This document shows, in pieces, positions 58,436 through 64,000 of a stretch of DNA of 64,000 bases (position 1 is its first letter; the number at the start of each line of letters is the position of its first letter). The translations under genes were made by a program, and so were the position numbers. The stretch comes from Bacillus tianshenii (GTDB lineage Bacteria > Bacillota > Bacilli > Bacillales > Bacillaceae_N). Under the pieces are notes generated by a model, which saw nothing but the letters and a program-made list of their open reading frames with translations, was not told where the DNA came from and did not search any database. The stretch covers positions 1,864,115-1,928,114 of the forward strand of contig CP129018.1 of assembly GCA_020524525.2 (NCBI GenBank). Direction: 5' to 3'.

Positions 58436-60846
58436 TGTGCAATCGTCCCTTCTACCGTAACAAATGGGAGTTGGACCTCATCCTGCTTATTTCGTTGTTC
58501 AAGCCGTAACTTCACTTGACCATTGTTTGTAATATACTGAGCGGCTTTATCAGTAAAAACATGTGAATGAGTATTGTCATCCAACGGTTCATACGCATCT
58601 GTATTTTTATTGTAAATGGTATAACCAACACTATTTGCAAGTTTTGGGTAGCGTACTTTCAGCTGCTTAAATGCTACCTTACTGCTATCTCCGAAGTTAG
58701 GAAGTTGATAGGAAATCTCATATGTTCCTTGCTCAAGGTGTAAGAACTTTTCGCCTGACATCAATCCGTTAAAGAGAACTTGACCATTAATAGGCGTAAT
58801 TGAAGGGGTTAAGGATTCATTACGAACAGTAAAATCACCTTCATACTCTACATCCATCTCAACCGGTTGCGTAACAAGATGCGTGTTCTCCCGTTTCACC
58901 TCTTTCCCATCGATTTCAACTGAAACTAAAGGAGAAGAGGAATACGCAACAAGAAGCGGACCATCACCATCATCAGCATACATTCTTCGTTGAAATGCGC
59001 CTTCCGTTAGTGTGAATTTCTTGCGTTCCTCGACAGATATGTCTTGCTGACCATATCGATTGACGTTTGGAAAGAGACTTACCGCTGTACTGCTTAATGG
59101 CTTACTGAAAAATTGACTTTCATTTCCCTTAATAGAGAAAGAAAAATCTTTCTTTCCGTCTTTCTCTAATGGTCCAATTTCATAATAATGAGAGCCTGTC
59201 ATAAGATATACTTGCTCAAAAGACATCGGCAAGCTGTTTGCGATACTTCCTTCTGCTTTGCCATTTTTCAAGGTTAGCGCTGTATCAAACTTACCAATCT
59301 GTTGCAGTGGAATGTTATATTCTTGTGAACGGATTGACCAGAATTCAACATCCTCAAAAGTCGTCTTATACCCATTACTGGTTCTTTCGATAAAAGCAAA
59401 GTCTTCAAGCTGTTCAGGCGAATTCATTGTCCGAACACGATGCGGAACAGGTCGGCCTGTTTGAAGCACACTATTCTCATTCACAATGTTCATGTCATAG
59501 TGCCCCGCTCCATTTGTAAACATTCCAACAGCACCTGCACCGACTCCATTTCCTTGTCCATCTAGAGACAAGATAGATACTTCATTTGCACGAATATGTA
59601 GCCGCTCTGATGCACCAAATAAGAAGATCCCAACACTTGTCACAAGAGCGACACACGGAATAACGACCCATGCCCATTCGCGCTTATCAAATTTTTTCAA
59701 CCCGATATAAAGCGCAGGAGCAACCACAATCGTATAGATAATAAAAGCAACGATAATCAGCGGGAAAGACAAGTTTGAAAAGGTCTTGAAAAACTGTGAA
59801 GCATCTTGCATTTCATAAAAATGCTGATTGTAACGTTGATTCATGTGATTTGTATGAAGGTTTTGCAGGAGTGTCTCCCACCATTTTTCATTTCCACTCC
59901 ACTGGTTAATAACAGGATTGGCGATATTATAGTTTACTTGCGTTACAGCACCTAATCCTAACTTCTTTTGTATGACAAGAGGAATACCATTACTCTCGTA
60001 AAGGACCTTTGTTCCTTCACCTAATGTTCCTTCGTATACTGTATAATCTCCGCTTGGCATTTGCTGCGTTGCAACAGTTTCTAGTGCTTGAAGTGAGCTT
60101 ACTGTGTTTGTTTCCACATTTTTCATTGGTAGGATATTTTGTAGTGAGCCATATTTTTGTTCCATGCCTGCTTCACTGCCAATAATCAATTGCCCGCCTT
60201 GTGCAATCCATTCTTTCAAAGCGTTCTGCTCTTCCTCACTCAACTCAGAAGGATTAACTTGATTGAGAACAATGAAATCAAGTGTCTCTAGTCCTTCTCC
60301 AGCACCTGGAAAGATTTCTTTCTTTAAAGAAAAAACAGCGCTATTTCCATATAAATTAATCACTTTCAAATAGTTTAAAGCATCTGCCTGTCCACTCCAT
60401 ACCCCGATCGTTGTTGTATCATCTTGGAGAATACGCGGTAAGATTTGTTCTTTTGCAGCAATCAGCTTACCATTTCGATGATTCCCTTCGTATAAACGTA
60501 ATTGCTTAAAATCTGAAGTTGTACTTAAATGACTAAACTGCTCATTATCACCAGGAATCGTCGTTTCAATTTTTTTCGTCGTCCCTTTTGCTAGTTCGAC
60601 TGGAAGTACAATATTTCCAGCTGATTGGTATGTCGGACTGACGGTGATAAGAAGCTCCCCTGAAAAGTCATTTCCTTCATTTGTTAACGTGATTGTAACT
60701 GGAAACCCCTTCTCACGCTTCGCCTTTCCATCAATTCCACTTTCGACTTGCATTTTTATTGATTGTTCTTTTTCTGCAAAAACAGTTGTTTGAAATAATA
60801 AAAAGATAACCGCCAAGCTAGCAAGCAACCTAATCCATTTCCTCAT
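58432..60846 (-). CDS. Large secreted/membrane protein with amidotransferase-like domain, first gene of the MoxR/VWA operon
   Basis: About 804 residues. A signal peptide (MRKWIRLLASLAVIFLLFQ, cleaved near AEKE) leads to an extracytoplasmic beta-rich domain. Then comes a class-I amidotransferase-like domain without visible catalytic triad (about 150-250, LETLDFIVLNQVNPSELS and AQGGQLIIGSEAG). Two helices near 355-378 and 390-410 follow, and a further ~390-residue extracytoplasmic beta-rich part. ATG 60846 has GGGGGG upstream. The layout resembles GldG-type accessory proteins of ABC-2 exporters. The ECF-type promoter 80 bases upstream suggests envelope-stress control. Function unknown. Confidence 0.8.
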   Translation of the reverse strand: MRKWIRLLASLAVIFLLFQTTVFAEKEQSIKMQVESGIDGKAKREKGFPVTITLTNEGNDFSGELLITVSPTYQSAGNIVLPVELAKGTTKKIETTIPGDNEQFSHLSTTSDFKQLRLYEGNHRNGKLIAAKEQILPRILQDDTTTIGVWSGQADALNYLKVINLYGNSAVFSLKKEIFPGAGEGLETLDFIVLNQVNPSELSEEEQNALKEWIAQGGQLIIGSEAGMEQKYGSLQNILPMKNVETNTVSSLQALETVATQQMPSGDYTVYEGTLGEGTKVLYESNGIPLVIQKKLGLGAVTQVNYNIANPVINQWSGNEKWWETLLQNLHTNHMNQRYNQHFYEMQDASQFFKTFSNLSFPLIIVAFIIYTIVVAPALYIGLKKFDKREWAWVVIPCVALVTSVGIFLFGASERLHIRANEVSILSLDGQGNGVGAGAVGMFTNGAGHYDMNIVNENSVLQTGRPVPHRVRTMNSPEQLEDFAFIERTSNGYKTTFEDVEFWSIRSQEYNIPLQQIGKFDTALTLKNGKAEGSIANSLPMSFEQVYLMTGSHYYEIGPLEKDGKKDFSFSIKGNESQFFSKPLSSTAVSLFPNVNRYGQQDISVEERKKFTLTEGAFQRRMYADDGDGPLLVAYSSSPLVSVEIDGKEVKRENTHLVTQPVEMDVEYEGDFTVRNESLTPSITPINGQVLFNGLMSGEKFLHLEQGTYEISYQLPNFGDSSKVAFKQLKVRYPKLANSVGYTIYNKNTDAYEPLDDNTHSHVFTDKAAQYITNNGQVKLRLEQRNKQDEVQLPFVTVEGTIAQ

Positions 60847-60925
60847 CAAAAGCCCCCCTCTTTAAATTCGTCTATTTTTTAGTCATTTTTCCAAGTCTGA
60901 CAGTGCTTTACTTTTTCTTTAACAT

Positions 60926-60952
60926 AGACGAACGTTTTTTTCGAAAAGTTTC
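60926..60952 (-). promoter_or_regulatory. Candidate ECF sigma (SigM/SigX/SigW-type) promoter of the MoxR/VWA operon
   Basis: TGAAAC (60952-60947), 17-base spacer, CGTC (60929-60926), with the AT-rich A run typical just downstream of the -35 box. It is 80 bases before the ATG of the first operon gene. Confidence 0.6.
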
Positions 60953-61020
60953 ATCCTCTTACAAACTGGTACCATTTACATGTCACTTTAAATCGATAGC
61001 TTTTATACTTTGTAGAAACT

Positions 61021-61029
61021 TGCTATAAT
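61021..61029 (+). promoter_or_regulatory. Extended -10 promoter of ppa
   Basis: TGCTATAAT: consensus -10 with TGn extension, 41 bases before the ppa ATG. The -35 position holds only a T-rich segment. Confidence 0.6.
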
Positions 61030-61069
61030 AGATTGCGGTATACATATCTATTAAGAGGAGGCGTTTTGC

Positions 61070-61567
61070 ATGGCTTATGAAAACAAAGTTGTTGAAGCAT
61101 TTATTGAAATTCCAACTGGCAGCCAAAACAAATATGAATTTGACAAAGAAAAAGGTGTCTTCAAACTAGACCGCGTTCTTTTCTCTCCGCAGTTCTATCC
61201 TGCTGAGTACGGATATCTTGAAGATACGTTAGCTCTTGATGGTGATCCACTTGATATTCTTGTTATGGTAACAAACCCTACGTTCCCTGGTTGCGTAATC
61301 GATGCACGAGTAATTGGTTTCTTAAACATGATTGACAGCGGCGAAGAAGATCAAAAGCTTCTTGCAGTTCCTGTTGAAGATCCTCGTTTTGCAGATGTAC
61401 ATACACTTGATGATGTGCCAGAACATACATTGAAGGAGATTGCTCACTTCTTCAGAACATACAAAGACCTTCAAGGTAAAACATGTGAAATCGGTGACTG
61501 GGAAGGTCCAGAAGCTGCTGGAAAATTAATTGATGAATGCATCGAGCGTTATGCAAACAACAAATAA
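61070..61567 (+). CDS. ppa: Type I inorganic pyrophosphatase
   Basis: Hydrolyses pyrophosphate released by biosynthesis. The 165-residue soluble family I enzyme shows YPAEYGYLEDTLALDGDPLD near residues 43-62, which includes the DGDPLD metal site, and a conserved KTYK-like RTYKDL near 135. B. subtilis uses the unrelated DHH-type PpaC, so this gene marks a lineage difference. The start is ATG 61070 with AGAGGAGG upstream. It has its own promoter and terminator. Confidence 0.96.
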   Translation: MAYENKVVEAFIEIPTGSQNKYEFDKEKGVFKLDRVLFSPQFYPAEYGYLEDTLALDGDPLDILVMVTNPTFPGCVIDARVIGFLNMIDSGEEDQKLLAVPVEDPRFADVHTLDDVPEHTLKEIAHFFRTYKDLQGKTCEIGDWEGPEAAGKLIDECIERYANNK

Positions 61568-61573
61568 AGTTTG

Positions 61574-61606
61574 AAACAGATCGATTTTTCGGTCTGTTTT
61601 TTCTTT
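61574..61606 (+). terminator. Intrinsic terminator of ppa
   Basis: Stem AAACAGATCGA / TCGGTCTGTTT (one wobble) followed by TTTTTTC, seven bases after the ppa stop. Confidence 0.85.
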
Positions 61607-61609
61607 AGG

Positions 61610-61624
61610 TTGAAAACGTTGTCA
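61610..61624. promoter_or_regulatory. cre-like CcpA site upstream of serA
   Basis: TTGAAAACGTTGTCA fits WTGNAANCGNWNNCW at every fixed position. It lies just after the ppa terminator and about 125 bases upstream of the predicted serA transcription start. Confidence 0.42.
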
Positions 61625-61713
61625 AAATTGCCATAATGTTTTCGAAAATTAATTAATAGCTGAAATACAAACAAATAAAACGCTTACATTTAAAAACGTT
61701 CGTATTTTGCAGA

Positions 61714-61743
61714 TTGACAGTGTGTAAGACAGTGTGTTAAATT
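61714..61743 (+). promoter_or_regulatory. SigA promoter of serA with a tandem repeat in the spacer
   Basis: TTGACA (61714-61719), 18-base spacer, TAAATT (61738-61743), 33 bases before the serA ATG. The decamer GACAGTGTGT occurs at 61716-61725 and again at 61728-61737, so it fills the -35 to -10 interval with a period of 12. Confidence 0.62.
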
Positions 61744-61776
61744 ATCAAAAAATTAACGCGATAAAGGGGTAGAAAG

Positions 61777-63351
61777 ATGTACAAAATTTTGGTTTCTGAC
61801 ACAATGAGTGAAGAAGGCCTAGCTCCTCTTCTAGCAAGTGACGAAGTTGAAGTCGTACAAAAGAAAGTAGACGAAGTACAAGGTGAACTTGCAGAATTTG
61901 ATGCACTGCTTGTACGAAGTGGTACAAAAGTTACAGAAGAACTGCTTGACCAAATGACGAAATTAAAAATTGTAGCCCGCGCCGGTGTTGGTGTCGATAA
62001 CATCGATGTGGATGCAGCCACTACTCGCGGTATCGTTGTCATTAATGCTCCAGATGGAAACACAATTTCAACTGCTGAACATACTTTTGCTATGATGGCA
62101 TCATTAATGCGTAACATCCCACAAGCAGTGAAATCTGTGAAAGATGGCAAATGGGAACGCAAAAAGTATCAAGGTACTGAGTTAAATGAAAAAACACTAG
62201 GTATCGTCGGAATGGGCCGTATCGGTGGTGAATTAGCAAAGCGCGCTAAAGCATTCGGAATGTCTGTGTACGTATTTGATCCATTCTTAACACATGCTCG
62301 TGCTGAAAAGCTCGGTGTTTCTTCTGTTGAATTGGAGACGCTTCTTACTGAGGCAGATATTATTACTGTACATACACCATTAACAAAAGAAACAAAAGGG
62401 CTATTAAACCATGAAACAATCGGAAAAACGAAAAAAGGTGTTTATCTGATTAACTGTGCGCGCGGTGGTATTATCGATGAAGAAGCACTTGCTGATTACG
62501 TTGAAAGCGGACACGTTGCTGGAGCAGCTCTTGATGTATTTGTAACCGAGCCACCGACAAATAATCGTTTGTTAGAGCTTGATCAAATTATCACAACACC
62601 ACACCTTGGTGCTTCTACAGTAGAAGCTCAGCTTAACGTAGCAGCACAAGTTGCTGATGAAGTTCTACAATTCTTACAAGGTCAGCCAGTTAAGAACTCA
62701 CTTAACTTACCGACTCTTTCAAAAGAAGTATACCAAAAAATCCAGCCATATTATGAGCTTGCAAGCAGCATGGGTTCTCTCGCATCACAATGCATGCAAA
62801 TTCCAGTTAAAGAAATTGAACTTCAGTATGGCGGTAAGATTGCTGACTTAGATACAACGATTTTAACACGTACATTACTTGCTGGCTTCCTTCGTCCACG
62901 TGTTGACACTCCTGTAAACGAAGTAAACGCATCGGCTGTCACAAAGCAACGTGGCATTGTATACGGCGAAAAAGTCACAAGTGAAACAAACGGCTATTCA
63001 AACTCAATCACAGCAATTGTTCATGGAGAAGATACAACTTTTACGATCCAAGGTACATATGTACGCGAGTATGGTCCACGTATCGTAAATATGAACGGAT
63101 TCGATATCGATTTCTATCCAAACGGCAGCCTGCTGTACATCCAGCACACTGACCGTCCTGGGGTAATCGGTAAAGTTGGTTTCATCCTTGGTGAACATAA
63201 AGTAAACATTGCAACAATGCAAGTAGGCCGTAAAGAAGCTGGCGGTGAAGCCATCATGATGCTTTCATTTGATAAACCAGCATCTGATGAAGTATATAAC
63301 GAACTAAGCAACGTTGAAGATATTGTTTCAATTAAACGAATCGAATTGTAA
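61777..63351 (+). CDS. serA: D-3-phosphoglycerate dehydrogenase
   Basis: First step of serine synthesis, oxidising 3-phosphoglycerate with NAD. The 524-residue long-form enzyme has an N-terminal D-2-hydroxyacid dehydrogenase core: VARAGVGVDNID near residue 68, the NAD motif GIVGMGRIGGELA near 146, the Arg region INCARGGIIDEEAL near 227, and the Glu and His of VFVTEPP and TPHLGAST near 258-285. An allosteric-substrate-binding domain and a C-terminal ACT domain (HTDRPGVIGKVGFILGEH near 455) follow. ATG 61777 is behind AAAGGGG. Monocistronic, ending at a strong terminator. Confidence 0.98.
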   Translation: MYKILVSDTMSEEGLAPLLASDEVEVVQKKVDEVQGELAEFDALLVRSGTKVTEELLDQMTKLKIVARAGVGVDNIDVDAATTRGIVVINAPDGNTISTAEHTFAMMASLMRNIPQAVKSVKDGKWERKKYQGTELNEKTLGIVGMGRIGGELAKRAKAFGMSVYVFDPFLTHARAEKLGVSSVELETLLTEADIITVHTPLTKETKGLLNHETIGKTKKGVYLINCARGGIIDEEALADYVESGHVAGAALDVFVTEPPTNNRLLELDQIITTPHLGASTVEAQLNVAAQVADEVLQFLQGQPVKNSLNLPTLSKEVYQKIQPYYELASSMGSLASQCMQIPVKEIELQYGGKIADLDTTILTRTLLAGFLRPRVDTPVNEVNASAVTKQRGIVYGEKVTSETNGYSNSITAIVHGEDTTFTIQGTYVREYGPRIVNMNGFDIDFYPNGSLLYIQHTDRPGVIGKVGFILGEHKVNIATMQVGRKEAGGEAIMMLSFDKPASDEVYNELSNVEDIVSIKRIEL

Positions 63352-63360
63352 AACAGCAAA

Positions 63361-63394
63361 AACTCGGAAGCAGATACCTGCTTCCGAGTTTTTT
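63361..63394 (+). terminator. Intrinsic terminator of serA
   Basis: Stem AACTCGGAAGCAG / CTGCTTCCGAGTT (13 bp), four-base loop, then TTTT. Ten bases after the serA stop. Confidence 0.93.
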
Positions 63395-63420
63395 AATAGC
63401 AAGCGGACAGCCTAAACGCC

Positions 63421-63565
63421 TTTCGACGCACAGGATGTGCTAGTGCAGGCGTTGTCACAGGACGTGACGCTCTTAGCCAGCGTTCCTTTGATGTCCAGCT
63501 GTGGCGCTTAGGGGCTCGAGGGCATAAGGCAAACTGCTGCAGAGGCAAAAATCAGCCTCCTCCGC
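63421..63565. repeat. 145-bp tandem repeat, copy 1
   Basis: Begins TTTCGACGCACAGGATGTGC. Differs from copy 2 at five positions, all between 63456 and 63512. GC-rich compared with its surroundings and without an open reading frame of note. Confidence 0.93.
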
Positions 63566-63710
63566 TTTCGACGCACAGGATGTGCTAGTGCAGGCGTTGT
63601 CATAGGACGTGACGTTCTTAGCCTGCGTTCCTTTGATGTCTAGCTGCGGCGCTTAGGGGCTCGAGGGCATAAGGCAAACTGCTGCAGAGGCAAAAATCAA
63701 CCTCCTCCGC
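63566..63710. repeat. 145-bp tandem repeat, copy 2
   Basis: Directly adjoins copy 1 without spacer. Differs from copy 3 by one base (A versus G at 63700 versus 63845), which indicates recent duplication. Confidence 0.93.
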
Positions 63711-63855
63711 TTTCGACGCACAGGATGTGCTAGTGCAGGCGTTGTCATAGGACGTGACGTTCTTAGCCTGCGTTCCTTTGATGTCTAGCTGCGGCGCTTA
63801 GGGGCTCGAGGGCATAAGGCAAACTGCTGCAGAGGCAAAAATCAGCCTCCTCCGC
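63711..63855. repeat. 145-bp tandem repeat, copy 3
   Basis: Third contiguous copy. Its GCATAAGGCAAA at 63812-63823 is the exact complement of the closing arm at 63858-63869. Confidence 0.93.
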
Positions 63856-63899
63856 TTTTTGCCTTATGCTTGTCGCCCCTGAGCAAAGCGCCTCCGCTT
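63856..63899. repeat. Closing inverted arm of the tandem repeat
   Basis: TTTGCCTTATGC (63858-63869) and GCCCCTGAGC...GCGCC (63875-63892) are an imperfect inverted copy of GGCGCTTAGGGGC...GCATAAGGCAAA in the repeat unit, so a long stem-loop can form with any of the three copies. Confidence 0.85.
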
Positions 63900-63902
63900 T
63901 TC

Positions 63903-64000
63903 TTATAATTGGTTTGCTGCGTACGGGACTGGGATTGGTTTTGTAAGGTTGTAATTTCCAATCATCTTAAATGGCATTTGCTTAAATTGAACTTGTTTAT
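63903..64000 (-). CDS. 3' end of an unidentified gene (partial)
   Basis: On the minus strand an open frame enters from the window edge and ends at TAA 63903, giving the C-terminal residues QMPFKMIGNYNLTKPIP then VPYAANQL. The reading is uninterrupted but only about 32 codons long, and I do not recognise the family. It would be convergent with serA, with the 145-bp repeats lying between the two genes. Confidence 0.4.
   Translation of the reverse strand, partial: KQVQFKQMPFKMIGNYNLTKPIPVPYAANQL

Noticed and set aside
63421-63899. CRISPR array
   Set aside because: The 145-bp units adjoin directly, with no unique spacers and no cas genes.

Overview
This window is chromosomal DNA from a spore-forming member of the Bacillaceae (low-GC Firmicutes). 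The gene order follows the Bacillus subtilis segment aroE/A-tyrA-hisC-trp-aro-cheR-ndk-hepT-menG-hepS-mtrB-folE-hbs-spoIVA-yphF-yphE-gpsA-der-yphB-yphA-fni-ypfD-cmk-ypfB-ypfA-ypeB-sleB-prsW-bdr-gudB-mecB-ypbG-ypbE-ypbD-recQ-ypbB-fer-serA. It departs from that order at several points: plsC, ansA, ddl, a B12-binding MerR regulator, cotJABC, a type I pyrophosphatase and a large MoxR/VWA/ABC operon. This suggests a Bacillus relative outside the B. subtilis group; I cannot name the species. No phage, IS, CRISPR, tRNA or rRNA is visible.

Region 1 (1-12.1 kb, minus strand) is the aromatic supraoperon aroF-aroB-aroH-trpEDCFBA-hisC-tyrA-aroA. Most genes overlap or abut. Between aroH and trpE lies a TRAP-type attenuator: eleven (G/U)AG triplets plus one CAG, an antiterminator pairing and an intrinsic terminator. 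The TRAP protein itself (mtrB) is encoded 7 kb away at 16.5 kb, so regulator and target are both present.

Region 2 (12.1-35 kb, mostly minus) holds housekeeping and sporulation genes: menaquinone/heptaprenyl synthesis, folE, the HU protein, spoIVA, gpsA, der, the YIEGIA membrane protein with its small partner, type II IPP isomerase, an S1-domain protein, plsC, cmk, a PilZ protein, the ypeB-sleB germination pair and prsW. ypeB carries a one-base frameshift close to its 3' end. Between hbs and spoIVA sits a short-chain dehydrogenase whose catalytic Tyr and Ser appear to be missing.

Region 3 (35-48.8 kb) holds asparaginase, bacillithiol disulfide reductase, a catabolic glutamate dehydrogenase with a perfect CcpA cre sequence upstream, D-Ala-D-Ala ligase, the adaptor MecB, a CarH/LitR-like candidate B12 photoreceptor, a metallophosphoesterase, the spore-coat operon cotJABC, a LysM protein, a CAAX-type protease, recQ with its partner ypbB, and ferredoxin.

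Region 4 (48.8-60.9 kb, minus) is the most unusual part. It is one tightly coupled eight-gene operon encoding a secreted/membrane protein, an ABC-2-type exporter (ATPase and permease), a coiled-coil membrane protein with a Ser/Gly/Asn/Gln-rich tail, a MoxR AAA+ ATPase, a DUF58 protein and two membrane VWA proteins. A good ECF (SigM/SigX/SigW-like) promoter precedes it, suggesting an envelope-stress function that I cannot name from a characterised system.

Region 5 (61-64 kb) has ppa and serA on the plus strand, then a contiguous threefold tandem repeat of 145 bp closed by an inverted arm, and the 3' end of an unidentified minus-strand gene.
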